From the NCBI GenBank assembly GCA_026874595.1, contig CM049314.1, forward strand, positions 36,067,229-36,131,228: DNA of 64,000 bases, written 5' to 3'. Position 1 is the first letter of the stretch; each line of letters starts with the position of its first letter. Positions 44,107-57,959 of this stretch are shown piece after piece. The position numbers were made by a program, and so were the translations under genes. The stretch comes from Sipunculus nudus. Taxonomy: Eukaryota > Annelida > Sipuncula > Golfingiida > Sipunculidae. The notes under the pieces are model-generated. The model was given only the letters and a program-made list of their open reading frames with translations, made no database searches and had not been told where the DNA came from.

Positions 44107-46575
44107 TATCTTTTGAAGTGCATAATTAAGGTCCTTCACCTATTCAGAAATGTAATGTATCTGATTATAAGAATCACTCCACATGGCCTGTACTTATTTT
44201 ATTTTTCAGTAGATATCATATTCCAAGTTACTAATCTGCTGTACATAATATCAACAGAGGAGTATTCCCTGTCAAGTATCTGTGCCCCACACATGGGTTG
44301 CGTAACATAAGAACCATGTATTATACTGGTATTGTGGTTAAAGCTGCCCATTCACCTACCTTTTGAAAAAGAATGTGATTTCCGGCTACCTCTGTGTATA
44401 TATTAATGATCTAATCGTAGTTTTGGTTATGAAAATTTCTTGTAACGCCTTCCTGAAGGATGTATGGACTTGTTTATCAACAGCATGTTTGTAAACACAG
44501 CAATGTTGACAAACGGGAAAAACATGTAACCTAAGGTGATAGGTTGCATATATGCGGAGATAGAACGATCACTTGTTGCAAAATGTTATGTGCAAAGCTC
44601 TGGATTATCTGACTTGCTGCCATATGCCTTTGTCGAATTTGATTTGATTATGATTATTTTTGGCGGAACTCCACATAAAAAACACGTTTACGAGCCTATA
44701 TTTATAAAAGTTTAAAGGGATTACCTTAAGTCAATTAGGGTCATATAGATGACTGGGCTCCTTTAAGATTTTTGAGGAAGAAAGTAAAGTTCTAATTATC
44801 ACATCCGATTTGTCGAGGAATATTAAAAATAAATAGAAAGAAAAATGATAGATGCGCAAAAAATACGCCTTGAGATATTTGCGTATATTTTGAGATGATG
44901 TTATAATTAAATGCGTACGTAATGCCAGATGTGAGATATATCGCGTTTTGTGTACATATTTAAAAGTTGCTTTAAAGTTTAAAATCTTCAGACCAACCCC
45001 AAAAATAATATTTATCTATAGCAGATCTGACAGATTATATTCTGAGGATTCAAAATATGTTATATAAGGATATATGTATATGTCAGTGGGATTTCAATAT
45101 ATATTTTAAACCTAAACTGAACCGAGGTTCTTTGGCAATATTAAGACCTTATATGTTTACGCATGTATTAATGCCATTGTCAAGTAAACGTATAAAGGTT
45201 GTGTTGTGAATATATTGTATAATTTGATAAAAAAAGAAATGTACTTATTCAAATAAATCAGGTGTTAAGATGTTTTTGGAAGTTAACACCTCCATTTTAA
45301 ATAAACCGAAAAAGTGGTTCATTTATGTGAGAACTCTTTATCCTTGGGTAGACCGACCGACACCGGCGAGATGCGCTCTAATACAGATGTGTGCAATCCG
45401 CTAACAATGGAAGCCTCCTCCCTCCAACCCGCACTCCCACCCCCAGATCCCTTTTTTACAAACAAACACCCCCCCCCCCCCCGACCCAACCCCCATTCAT
45501 ATAAATTTTGTCATTTTCGGTATACGCGACGGTACCAAACAAAAATGTGTATAGAGTGTATCCATCATAACCTCTATAATTTAAAAATTCAAAATCTTAT
45601 CATTTTAACGAGAACGGTAGAAAACATGGGAAACCAAAGAAGAAACGGAAAATTATGTTCATTATTGGCATATTTGTTATTATTTCTAATATTAATTTTG
45701 ATTTTCAGATAATACAGATATTATTTATTATTTAAAATATAATTTTTACGCTTTGGAAAACGTGCATGTTATGACAATGGAGCTGTAGTATCAATAACCA
45801 TACACCTGTGTCAATCAGTCGTCTTATTCACGAAACCCTTTTTTCGCGATGTCCCTTTCGCACAAAAGACGAATTTAAAACCACCTCAAACAAATAGCTA
45901 GCTATTTAAATAGATTAGTATGGGACTTAAATATTTTTTTTTCAATTTTATTTCAATAATAATTATTGTCAACAGCAAAATTAAAGCAGGATAAAAACAT
46001 AATGCTTAGAACTACTTTAGTTTAGACAGTTATTTAACAGCATCACGGTCAGTTTTACTTCACATATCACCATCCCCCGACCATGGCGCCTAGTCTGATG
46101 ACTAACTGAGTGTAACTTGGTTAAATGTCCAGCTAACAGTGTTATTAAGTGCTTCATGACAGAATATAGACAATTTTCTCCTCGGTCCCCTCTTTGTATT
46201 CCCTTATCGTCTATTCCATGACATGACATTCAGTAATTTCTGTTGAATATTTTATTGTCGGATAGAGCTCCTGATGGGGTCGCCTGATTCCATCCAGGGT
46301 ATCCAAATCAGTTTGGGTTGGGGGCAGCAAGAGTCATAGATGTTCGCAAATCATGTTGAAAGATTGGCAGATCATGTAGACTACATTGTGTACGTTGGCA
46401 TATCCGTTCCTGGAAATATGTCTATGTTATATGCAGATGTTTATGTCATACTATAAATATGTCATTGCATGTGTAGGAGTTTACTTATACGATCATTTTA
46501 AATATTGACTATTTACGCCATGTTAAATATATATGTATACGAAATGATGTGGTTAAAAGTCACCCGTTAAAATAA

Positions 46576-46579
<4 letters not shown>
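44107..46579. other. Stretch without recognised genes
   Basis: AT-rich, with a C14 run at 45469-45482. An open frame of 132 codons at 45314-45712 crosses the poly-C run and ends in low-complexity hydrophobic codons; it is not supported as a gene. Confidence 0.5.

Positions 46580-46628
<49 letters not shown>
46580..46628 (+). repeat. (TA)n array
   Basis: A 49-bp TA array followed by a GAGAGAG run. Confidence 0.95.
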
Positions 46629-46632
<4 letters not shown>

Positions 46633-47289
46633 TAGAGAGAGAGGGGAGAGAGACATTAGCTTAGCTTTAATCATATATGTAAATACATAAATATATATGA
46701 CGCATATAACGTGATTAAAAGTCACTTTTTTCGCTTCAGATATTTCTCGTGACTTTCAAAGTTCATTTGATATTTCATCGTCTAACAGCCAATCAATTAC
46801 AAATACTTATGCATAGTTAAAGATACATTATGATACAAGTGATTTGTCTAATGTTTCAATTCACCCCATTTTTGGTAACGCATATTTAATTTTATTTTTT
46901 ATTAGCTATGTATCTTTCAACATTTTCAATATCCTTTAATTTGCTTTTAAAACAGCAAACAAAGCAGAATGATAGCCCTCTCTTTCTGTATACAAGACAT
47001 ATTTGTACAGCCGCAAAATTTGGTTAATTAATATGTTATCTTCAGGAACTGGTATAATACCATTTATGATTGAAGATGGTGATATTGGTAGTAAATTCAT
47101 TTTACCTCTGTAATCAAGATGTTATTTTCAGGTATAAATTTTTAGCAACCAAACAGTCCAGAAATGTATTTAGTATTTTAACTCTTTGCGCAAAACAAAA
47201 TGAATATCGAGGGGTTTCCTTTAAATTCTACTTAAATAACCGACCATTAGAGGAATGCAGTTATTTAATATTTTGCATTGACACTCTCT

Positions 47290-50200
47290 AAGATGAGTGT
47301 CTACGGTACTTTTTAAATATTTCACTACAAACATGTCCCCATTTCACCTCGATACTATTTTCTTGGTTTTGGTTATCCCATACTTTCTGAGCTGTAGGAC
47401 TTTCCCATATTTTCTCCATGAAAGTCTTATATATATCTCTCTAACATTTAATGTATCCAATTTCTCTAAACCATTCACAGTTTCAACACTGTCAACTTCT
47501 TTTCCTTCATCATGTACTTGTTCATACCCTATAAACCTATAAACCTGTCTCTCCAGGTTTTTAGAATGGCCGGTTTTAATGCCATCCAAAACATAAAATC
47601 GATGTGATTCATACTTATATTCTTCTCCCGTAATTTTTTCCCATGGCTGCCGATTATACTGTCGATTCAGGCAAAACTGATACATAGGAAGCCAATTCCT
47701 CTAAACATTTCAAATAAAATCTTGGAAGTCCTTTAGGTAACACGTTCATATCAAAGTTTCCTCTTATACAGTTCAACCCGCTTATCTTCCTTAATCTGAA
47801 ATTCAAAATTTGCTACTGGCAGATTCTTCTGAACACAAAATGCGTTAAATCTACATTATTCTCTGTGTCTATATTTTGCATTCAATGTCTGGTTAATTGA
47901 TCTCCCTTTCTCATACTTTCCAGTAATGGTTGTATATTTAACTTGAGGCATCTAAGCCCTCCAAATAACGTTACAGAGTAGTCTTTTTTAATTCTTTTCA
48001 GCAGTGTTTGGTGCTACTAACATATTAGTTACATACAGAAGTCTTGTAATTGCAAATGAGCGTACCACTTCTGCTCTGCTATATATTGTTAGAGGTCTGC
48101 TTTCCATATGTTTAATGTGGTTGCTAAGTTGTGTTTAACTCTCTGGAAATTGTTTTTTAACACCAAATCATCACTGTATGAAACAAACATCCCAAGGATT
48201 TTCATGGTTAACACTGTGCGGTTGATCCATTTCAGATTAAAATTTTCCAATACCTTATCTTTTATTGACCCAATACAAGTTGCCTCTTACTTCGTGCGAT
48301 TCATTTAAAGTGAAGAATAATATTCAAACATTTGCAGCACTTCATCAACCTTGCTCAATGAATCAACATCCTTAACTAAAACAGTTGTGTCATCTACAAA
48401 CATACACATTTAGACAGTGGTGTTTCCAAGCTGTATTCCATGAATATCTTTATCTTGTCGTATAATTATAGCCAATGTTATTATGCAGCCAGTGGGTCGC
48501 CTTGCCTAGTTCCTCTTTCCAACTCAAAGTAACCTGTTGTTAATCCGTTATTCATAACTGAATTCTGTATAATATAATCTATTAGTTTTTTTTACCCATC
48601 TATGAAAAGAATTGATGGAACCAAAGTATTATAAAGCTGCCAAAATAAAATCATGATCTACACTGTCGAAAGCAGATTGCAAACATAATCCCTGGGAGTT
48701 TCTCTTCAGCAGTATGGTACATAACATCCCAAAACAATCTTATAGGTTCTTCATTATATCGACCTTTTATAAATGCATATTGATCAGGCTGTATAATTTT
48801 TTGCAGATATATTTCAATGCGCTTTACTTAAACTTTGTTTGTTATTTTTACATCAACATTTAACAAGCTGATTGGTCTCCAGGCATTCAAATGGTTTAAA
48901 TACTTCCCTGGATTAGGAATTAATTTTACATCTTTAAGATATTCCCCATTACAATATAATTGTCTTATTACAGAGTAATTTTTATTTCTTTTCTCAAGGT
49001 TTAAAAAATACTTAGACCTGATGCGTCCTTGTTGCATCCACTGAGCCCTTGACCTGATTATAACTTCTTGTGTGATGTTTTTATAATGTTCCTGTAACTT
49101 TTGCTTTTTTCTGGTATAAAGCTTTCCAACCAAACTTTTATTTTCTCTGAGCCGTTTAGCATTTGGTTTACTATACTGTACCGTGAACTCTCTAATATCA
49201 TATTTTAGATATTCCCATTTGATCTTTGCCTTTTCAGTATTCATTTCCTGTTTCTATTCACTGATGTTTTCTTTAATCAATTTCAAATAATCAATATCAT
49301 TAAATTAATCATTGTTCATACACCAGTGAGAACTTTGCTAAAGTATATGTACTGTAATACTGCTGAATGGTCTGTGCTAACAGAATTATATCAGATTTTG
49401 TAACAAAAGACTGCAAAGTGTTTGTTATTAAAAAATAATCTAGACGTGTCTGAGTTAAAGGAGTATATCAAAGTAAACTCTTTTATGTCTTCATGCTCGG
49501 GACGCCATATATCACACAGGTTTTAAAGCTTCGATGATAGTAGCTATTTTATTAACAAGATTATGTTTAACAGTGGTCCCTCCTCCATCTGCGTCAAGTT
49601 CTGTTAGATAAACAATAAAGCACCAGCCCAAATAATCTGTACATGTGTTTCCATGGTCAGTTTTGACAGACAGTTCAGTGAGGATCATTTAATAAAATTC
49701 GACTAGCTGCGTTTCATAGTTTGGCGCATATTTGTTTACAAGCAGACAGTGCAACCTATTAATTTCACATTCAACAATGATATACCTCAAGAAGGATCTT
49801 AAGATTTATTAATTTCTCTGAATCCTAGATTCTTGCCAATGTACATACACCACAATAATTTGCATTCCCATGTGAAAATTACGTTACTCCTCGCTATTGA
49901 TAATGTATTCTCGTCCTGTTTTGTACAGTGACATTCTTGTAAAAAGGTTATACTGTTATAACTGTTGTGTTTAACTGACCAATTTAAGATCTGTCTTCTC
50001 TTCATATATTTTCATATACACCTGGCATTTAATGAGAGGACTTGGAATTTAATATTATCTGCCATAAAAATAATTAACTAAAATGAAAAATTTTGAATCT
50101 ATAGGGTAGTTATATGTAGAATTTGAAGATTTCTTATTTATATCATCATGCACCATTATCATCAGTGTTACATTAAGCTTACGGGCCTTCATATCAAAGA

Positions 50201-50740
50201 ACACAATAACAAAACACAATATACATGAGTCTAAAACCATATGGTCATTTCCTTAATTATAATTACAATAGAAAGCAATTGCAATTAGCTGTTCCTGAGA
50301 CTGTTCTTATCTGATCTGTTTAATCCATCCTCTTAAATCTTTTATGAAAACCTTCCCATCCAAACTCCATGCCTCTGATTCTTTGATCAATTTTTACTCT
50401 GTTTACTCTTTGCACAAATATATAACTATTACTACCCTTCATCCTTTGTATTTTCTCCTTTCCTTAATTACTATTTATCTGACTTGTCTTCTCAGAAATG
50501 TAACAATAATTGCCCTGGGCCCCTTTCCAGGAGCAGCATTATTTCCAGTATATTTACAAACTTTATCGGCAGCATCAGTATCTTTTCTTTCAACGTCAAC
50601 CCTAAGCTTCCTTTGCAAAACATTTGCACAATTTCTTTGCAGTTTTCTACTCCGATTTCATCTTGATCCCTCTCTCAAATACCGAAAATCTTAATATTTG
50701 CTTTTCTAGAGTACTGTACACATTCCTGTGTCATGACTTT
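47290..50740 (-). pseudogene. Decayed L1/Tx1-like LINE with ORF1 and ORF2 remnants
   Basis: Minus-strand reading gives, 5' to 3': ORF1-protein remnants (KDTDAADKVCKYTG, IIVTFLRRQVR, SLDGKVFIKD; 50290-50600); endonuclease start (IKFQVLSLNAR near 50040, then HNSYNSITFLQECHC near 49950); endonuclease end (TQTRLDYFLITNTLQSFVTK near 49440); the linker RSRAQWMQQGRIRSKYFLNL with EKRNKN (49000-49060); reverse transcriptase start WRPISLLNVD (48860); catalytic FVDD (48385-48396); and C-terminal remnants (47344-47685). The RSRAQW...FLNLEKRN and WRPISLLN motifs are characteristic of the L1/Tx1 group. Numerous stops and frameshifts make it inactive. It is unrelated to the 8-12 kb LINE family. Confidence 0.85.
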
Positions 50741-50934
50741 ACTTTCCAACAACTGAATTTTTTAATCAAATCTTTGTGTGATTTGTCTTACTATTCGGCA
50801 TTTTTCTTAATGTGTCTGTAGTAAGTGCCATTTTTTCAGCTGATTTTCTCTTCTAATCTACCAGATTAAACCTCAAACGTTTATGTGGGGTACTAGGGGA
50901 AGAAGAAGAGCTGGATACTGTTGTTCTTGATCTT

Positions 50935-50960
50935 TATGATTTATGATTTATGATTTATGT
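50935..50960 (+). repeat. TGATTTA short tandem repeat
   Basis: Three to four units of TGATTTA at the 5' side of the decayed LINE. Confidence 0.8.
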
Positions 50961-53340
50961 TCAAAACATAAAAGAATAAACAAAATCTCAACATTAAATA
51001 TTTAATCATGGTTCACAATTTTTAACCTGCCAGGGAGTGCAGTTTGAAATTAAAAACACATTATTATGGTCCTTTAAACACACTGACAATAAACCTGGCT
51101 CTGGAGGGACCTGGTGCAGTAGGGTCCACTAACCACACACAAAGGGCTCACCGGAGCCAACTGTTATGCAGTAGTTCTTGCCCGGTTTCCAAATAAAAAA
51201 AGCTAATCAACCTGTAAATTTGTAAGAACACAATTGGTTCTCAAGACAAAAAGCAAGAAATACTTCGCTTTTTCGTAGAAATTTTGTCCTGGAGCACAAT
51301 CAAAGCTTCCTGCAATTTTTCAAGACACAACTAGAAGTATTACTGGATAAAATTTGGTATAACTCAGAGAGCCACAAAAGTGGGTCTACTCTCTTTACTG
51401 CACCAGGTGACCCCCAAGTAACTTATAAATATAAACATTTTTACACTTCAACGGTATACCAAGCAGTTTTTTTACAATATGTACGTGTTTGCATGCAACA
51501 TTCTTCATAAATAAATAAAATTGTTTTATACAGCATATCACACGTAAAATCACAGTTAAACAGAAAGAAAAGATTTATGTGTATACCATATATAGCAAAT
51601 GTGATCGGGTGTCCCAGAGTCCAGAGAAAACGCCCCACTTTGACTTAAAATATCCCGGTGGTTTCAGTGCATATTCCACTGAAATGTCTCGTTGTGAAAC
51701 GTGGATATTAACTAAATGTTTAAATTATAAAATTATATTCGAAATATTAGGGGAAAAAATCAGAAGTAAGCTATGCACGTGATATATGACAAAATAGGTG
51801 TTAGCATTTGTATATCTGTTTGAGAATTATGAAAAGAGCTAAGGTGGATCGATAGGTTGTCGACGAGTTTCCATTAAAAGAATGGGATCATTGCACTCTC
51901 AATAGATAAACAACAGAAATAGGAAATACTGGGTAAGTGTGACGAAAATTACGTAATACGAGACCAAAAACGGCATGCCCTGGACAGAACTACACCTGTG
52001 CGGAGGACTTGTTTAACCACAAAAGTATAACCTGGGACGAATAGATCTCTCAGAGAATTTCCAGTGACTCGCAAGTAATCAAATCTTATGTGTCAAGAAT
52101 GGTAAATTAACTCATATTAAAGCCATTTGACGGAGAAGTGTTTCAAGTAGAGACCAAAATATGCGTAAGGCCCTTGCCCTTGGATCAACGACTTAAAAAT
52201 TAGCGGCAACAGATTTCGTATATATGTGAAGGTAATTCCAGGTGGTCGAAATATTTCCAGTTATATATTTCTTGGTAGACAAATCGTAATATAAGCAATA
52301 AATGAAAACCCTTTTGACTGGGAAAAACGGCAGGAGTGCTTCAAGAATCATTATTAGGACTAGGAGCAGTAATTAATGAGTGATGGAGCGAGTGCTAAAA
52401 CGAATGCAATGTGGCCACTGTGTAAAAGGGAATACAGTACATGTGACGTAAACGTTTAGCGCTTTACTCGGCGTAATAGCAGAAACAATGTGACAAATCA
52501 TTTGATTATCTTTTTTTATGGTGTACCAGATTACCTCATAAATTAAAATGATTGCTCTTGCGGTAAACATTTGATGACCTCCACAAGTTTCAACAATATA
52601 TGTTCAAAACGTTTTGGGTAAATTTGCCGACAGAACAACCGAAGTTAAAGTAAGATACCCATCGCCACCTGGCGGAGATATAAAAACAGCGCCACAACCT
52701 GAACACCGAAACTGCTCGACTTGAGAATTACTTGCCCGAAATCATAGAGTCATTTGTTTGTCCATCTATTTTTTTCTAGTTGAAATAAAATATTACATAA
52801 AAAAATAAAACATCGTTTTAACATAAACAACATGAAATCAGTATATCCGGCGTGGAGAGTGGACGTATTTATACTGTACTGTATTTATACTGATTTCCTT
52901 TCATTCTTGATTTTAGACGATGGCGAATATTAAACCTGAACTGGTTTATGGGCCACCAAATTATGAACTTTTGTTTGGAATGCCTAAAATAATAGTAACT
53001 GCATACTTACAATCTCATTATGGTCCCTGTGTTCTCAAACCAGACGAAACGGCACTTGATAGCGTAACAAACTTGGGATAAGCATCCCTAAGATGCACTA
53101 GCTCCCTCAAGCGCATTATAAAAATAATTTTTTACATATATATTTTGTCTCCACAAAACTGTGAATTATTTATTTTATTGAATATTTAATTAAGAGTAGT
53201 ATGAACAGACGATTATTTTTTATAATGTGTTGTACATTAATATGAAGTATCATATATCGATGTTAGCGTGAAAACTTTATTTAGAGATCCCAGGTGTCTT
53301 ATTTGATGTTAGTTTCAGTACAGTTATAAATCCGTGGGAA
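50961..53340. other. Stretch without secure genes
   Basis: Only one weak candidate was seen: an open frame of 53 codons at 52920-53081 on the plus strand (MANIKPELVYGPPNYELLFG onward), preceded by an acceptor-like CTTGATTTTAG and, at about 52678, by GAGATATAAAAACAG. No family is recognised and no downstream exon was found. Confidence 0.4.
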
Positions 53341-53554
53341 TCAGGTCATGCCGTTTGGTGTCTAGGCGGTTCCTGTAATAACATTGTTCACTGTAGACTT
53401 CAAAGGCAACGCACATGCATAGGGCCTACTTGATTTTTTCCATGTTTTGCTCTCTGGAGGTGTGTACATTAAAGTATTCATGCAATAAATGATAGGCCGC
53501 ATAATAGTGTAAAACGATAAGCCAGAAGGCGGTCAGGATGTGTGACGTAACCAG

Positions 53555-54275
53555 GAGTATATAAACTGTGGATGCTGGAAAGAATTGACAATCTCCTAAG
53601 TCAGGCCAGAGGGTGTAGTCTGAGGGTGTTTGTAACTGGTCTAGAGGAGAGTGCGGGATTATCTAAGAGACGATGTTCCTGAGCGTAGAACGTCAGTGTC
53701 TGCGGGCTTCCAAGAAGATCTCTCTAACGAACTTGAGAGTGGAATCGTTTTTAAAGAAGGACTTATAAACCGTCGATGTGTTTCTGAAGTGGTTAAGTCC
53801 GGCAACGGACCCGGCCAAGTTATACGCTAATCGTGTAGTACTGAATATTTCGGGCCCAGTGACATATTCATGTATATAGTGTTTGATACATCCAGGAATT
53901 ATCTGCTGTGACAGATATTTCCTAAGACTTCTTACAGAGAAGGCCGTGAGCCTATCTGCCAGTGATTCAAGATTTCGCTTTGCACAGCGAGCGTGTGCTT
54001 CTGTGGAGAACGATGTTAGCTCAGTATTGTTTATTGGCGTGAAACGCTAGTGAGTGCCTGTGTATACGCAGTGATATGCGGCCTGGACTAGAAGCTTGCA
54101 TTCCAGTGTCACGTGCGCGTCGGTCATGTGATCAGCAGATACCAGGAGGAACATTCATGTGTAGTGTAACTTCAGGGGCAGACAAGACTCAGTGATTTTT
54201 TGTGTGATTATATAGACTTTAGATCTCCCCTGAAACGACGATTAATTTTTGCAATGAAACAATGTTTAACGTTTT
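53555..54275 (+). other. GC-elevated block starting with a TATA box; possible solo LTR or non-coding exon
   Basis: The block opens with GAGTATATAAACTGTGG (TATA at about 53559) and is clearly richer in GC than both flanks for about 700 bp, with no long open frame on either strand. It could be the transcribed part of a solo LTR, a 5' UTR exon or a non-coding RNA gene. I could not find convincing LTR ends or a target-site duplication. Confidence 0.25.
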
Positions 54276-54469
54276 ATTTTGACTGAAAAAAACTCACTTT
54301 TCCTTTTTCGCATTATCCAAGGCGTTCGTAACCACGGTCACTGCGGTGCGGCTTTTCGTTAGCTTAAAACTGTCATGTAAACTCATTTGCATTACCGGGT
54401 AAGCGAATGTAAAGAGCACTTAATCCGAATATTGCCGACTTCAGACTGCCAGATTCAAGAAAAATTTGT

Positions 54470-54490
54470 GGGGGGGGGGGGGGGGGGGGG
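54470..54490 (+). repeat. G21 homopolymer
   Basis: A run of 21 guanines, the longest homopolymer of C/G type in the window. Confidence 0.9.
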
Positions 54491-54830
54491 CGGACATGGG
54501 TCGTCCAGGAACACGTGCGAGCCATCTTTATTTTCATGAAATTCAACTTATAGGGGGCTTATAGGGGGTTGATGAGTTTATTTTTGTTTATCCATGTTTG
54601 GGCAAATTCCAGCATAAAACGATTGAACGATTGGATTTCAAGATGTCCATGTTTCCTGTTTTATTACTTCTACCATTTTCTGTTTGGTCACTGGTATGGA
54701 TGCCTTTCAAAATTTGAAATTAGGCACAATATAAGCCCCAGGTCACAATTTTTCACATGATATTTATCATTGATCTTTACTTTATACTCAAGATCGTACG
54801 TTCCACAGCTTATTCCCCATTATCGCTCGG

Positions 54831-54844
54831 CCCCCCCCCCCCCC
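54831..54844 (+). repeat. C14 homopolymer
   Basis: A run of 14 cytosines. Confidence 0.9.
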
Positions 54845-54934
54845 AATCACGAAAGTATATTTGCCGAATCACCTGCGTCAACACCTTGTTAAAATTGCTT
54901 CAGCTGTCCTTATAAAGTGTATAAACATATAACT

Positions 54935-55081
54935 GGGGCCTTGACAATCGAGTGGTAAAACGTTCGGCGCTCTCCGCTGAGAAACCCGTGTGTGATCCCC
55001 GGGGTGGCTGTGAGAATTTGGGTTGCCCATCCATGATGGGTGGTTTTCTCCGGGTCCTCCGGTTTCCGCTACCCCTAAATG

Positions 55082-55085
<4 letters not shown>
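54935..55085 (+). mobile_element. tRNA-derived SINE, copy 1
   Basis: Shares with 62310-62520 the tRNA-like head (ATCGAGTGGTAAAACGTTCG, CTCTCCGCTGAG, TGTGATCCCC as a worn B box) and the body words GTGGCTGTGAGA, GGGTTGCC, GGTTTTCTCCGGG and CTCCGGTTTCC. It runs directly into a (TA)n array at 55088. Confidence 0.65.

Positions 55086-55087
<2 letters not shown>

Positions 55088-55143
<56 letters not shown>
55088..55143 (+). repeat. (TA)n array
   Basis: A 56-bp TA array at the 3' end of SINE copy 1. Confidence 0.95.
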
Positions 55144-55145
<2 letters not shown>

Positions 55146-56430
55146 TGGATTAAACAAACAGGGCTAGTTATTGTGATACATGTCAGGGCTCGAATTTGGG
55201 AAATTAAGTCGGAGGGACAAGATGGTCAGGCAGGGAGGCAGTGAGGGCAGAATATTTACTAGACCCCCAAACACCTCATTACTGAAAACTCCAGAATACT
55301 GTAATAATATTGTAATATATGACAAGAGTTGTACAAATTGTAGCCTTTTGTATTAAATATCATAGAGATTTCAATCAACCTATGCATGAACGAACTGGTA
55401 TTCCCTGTCAAGTCCTATCTCAAACATGACATCTTCGAAGTTTTTTAATTAATTAACTATGTTTTACCCAGATAAAAAAGGAGACACGAACGGATGCACA
55501 TCGGTTACATCCTTTAGCGAAATGCAGCCAAAAATTAAGGCAAGCTCTCAATGGTGGTTCCCCCGTCTACCACCAGATGGCAATAAAGTACGTAACACGT
55601 CATTGATGTCAGCTGTTCAGGTATTGATTACCACAAAGTTAAATTCCGCCTTTCCGTCTTTATTACTTGTAAAGAACACAAACAGCAACATTACACATTA
55701 GTAAATGCATTTCTTCATATAAAGATTATCATTTTGCATATATGATTGTAGTTAGACATAAATATAAACTGAACCATTATCACTTGCAAAAATGGTTATC
55801 ATATTTATTTTTCGCGAGGATAGAAACTAAAATATTCTTGTTATTGATTTAAATGCGAAAGAAATATTGTCGTGAAGTTATGCTGTTGGTCATGTTACAT
55901 TTTCAATTGACAATATCATATATTGCAAATATAAATATAAACTTTGCATATATGTGGCCGTAAGTGTTTTTAGCAAAAAAAAGAAAATAGATATTGTTTT
56001 GACAATAATATAAACATTAATATTGTTATTCAATAAACCGATGCATATATAATCCGGCGTACCAACCGCTTCGCGATAAAAGCAAGCTTCACTAGCGAAA
56101 CAGTCACCCCCTTACAACTGCAATTTTCTTTACATATAATTAATATCTTTAAAATGTGATACTTACACAATATCTTGAATATAATGATTCTGAGTGTAAA
56201 GGAAATAATGTGCTTCATGCTTAAAAAAGGGAAGCAAAACACTTCAGGGGCAAACAAACATCTCCGAGTCACATTTGGAGCTGCCATCTTCCGGTTTATT
56301 CAATAACTAACTCAAAGAGAAATAAACGTAGAACCAAACAGCAATGTTACCAAATGATCAAATATCAAGACTGCGAAGGGATTCCGAATCCAAAATCATG
56401 CTCCTTGGATTTTTGTCGTGCAACATACCT
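55144..56430. other. Stretch without recognised genes
   Basis: No exon supported; an 80-codon frame at 55459-55701 has no recognised domain. Confidence 0.45.
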
Positions 56431-56820
56431 GTTGAACATGTCACTACATGAACTTGCACCGACTTGTATTTGTGAATTAACAGAGCGTTTCCAACCAGCA
56501 CGAGCTCTTATATCAGCCTTTTGTATACATTTGAACGTGACAAAGTCAAGGACGATTACAAATGGAAACAAATCCTTCCTTCAGAACTATCTAGAACTTC
56601 AGCTCCCGTATTATAGAATAGACTTCCTAGTTACGTCAGATTTTCAATATCTTTTTAAACTAACTTATAGTTTATTTTTTGTAGCATTTAATGTTCTTAG
56701 TCGGAACACTAAACTAAGTATTGTAACGCGCTTTAGGGCATGTCATAGAATATAAATAAGGTACTTTGGTAATGCTGTATATTATTTTTCTTTATTAATA
56801 GTATTATTATTATCATTATT
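56430..56820 (+). pseudogene. 3' end of a decayed CR1/L2-like LINE
   Basis: The C-terminal tail typical of these reverse transcriptases can be followed across a frameshift: LHELAPTCICEL, QPARAL, TKSRTITNGNKSF, then in the next frame SAPVL-NRLPSYVRFSISF. The 3' part has GTAACGCGCTTTAGGGCAT and ends in a (TTA)/(ATT)n run near 56800-56820. It is heavily mutated and truncated. Confidence 0.6.
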
Positions 56821-57890
56821 TCTCTCTTATCACAAAACACGGTTTTAGTAGTAAATGTATATACGGCGTATTACGTAAGTCATGAATATATTCGTGGATT
56901 TGTGAATATTCTCTGTTCACCCTGTATCCACCTTTTTCCTAAGTTGCGACGAAAACCTGAAGAGTGAAAATATTTTTTTTTGCAAAATAGGAATAAATAC
57001 CTACTTAAGAAATAAAAATCATTAAAATTTGAAAAATAGTTTATGTGGCAGAAACATTCATGCAAAACGTCGGCATCACCTGACTGGATGTTGTCATGTT
57101 AACATTATACGAAACATGTCCAACCATAACAAAGATGACTATTGATGTAGGGAGATTTTGATACACCAGATCAGGGTAAAGAGTCTAAAAAAAGTAATAA
57201 AATTGTATCACTTTTATTTCTTAATTTACAAAATATTAACCCCTTCCCCCGCCCCCCCCCCGCCCCCAAATGCAGGCGGTCAGGGATTGGTGGTATAATG
57301 TGTGCTCGGGTGGACTGCCCAGCTGACTGGCAGAAAAGGTAGAGTAGCTTTTAATACTGGATATAAAGCTTAGACTACAGATGTAGATTATTTGTGAAAC
57401 GTGTTAGCGTAATGAGGTACATACAGGAAACTAAAAAACATAAAAGTTTAACATTTCGCCATTTCACCATTTCACTGTTTCTCGAATGTTTAAATTTCAC
57501 GATCTCATCATACAATAACTTTAACAGAGTATATCCCTTATTTTATGGATAACTTATACAAAGTAACTTGTGCAAAAACGTTAAATTCGTACGGGGATAC
57601 AATATATCGAACGAGCAGAATTCATTTTTCTTTTTGGCAGATAATTTGAAAGATCTGTTTATTTATAATACATATTCGGATTAACGGTAACATACGGTCA
57701 AATATTATTTATAAAATCAATCGTTTGCTTTTCAACTGGCTTTTGACGATGGGTCTTTTATTTATGGAGCTTTTACTTTCGCGTGAAGTTTCCTTTCGCG
57801 AATATCGCAAATTTGAAACCCTTGCGAACAAAATGCAACCACAGTATGCATAGGGCTTAATTCGAGAGGCAACTTTAGATATTCAGCCAT
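56821..57890. other. AT-rich stretch without recognised genes
   Basis: Contains an imperfect poly-C tract at 57241-57267. No gene seen. Confidence 0.5.
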
Positions 57891-57959
57891 ATCTGTTGTG
57901 AAACCGAAAACTATCAAGGGTAAGTCTACATGCAGTTTGGTTTATATAAATACAATTGT

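Noticed and set aside
45314-45712. 132-codon plus-strand frame
   Set aside because: It crosses a C14 homopolymer and ends in low-complexity hydrophobic codons; no domain or splice context.
50344-50821. Plus-strand open frames of up to 116 codons
   Set aside because: They are antisense to ORF1-protein remnants of the L1/Tx1-like LINE, which explain the coding signal.
52920-53081. 53-codon plus-strand frame after an acceptor-like site and a TATA-like word
   Set aside because: No recognised family, no convincing donor or next exon; kept only as a remark in the region entry.
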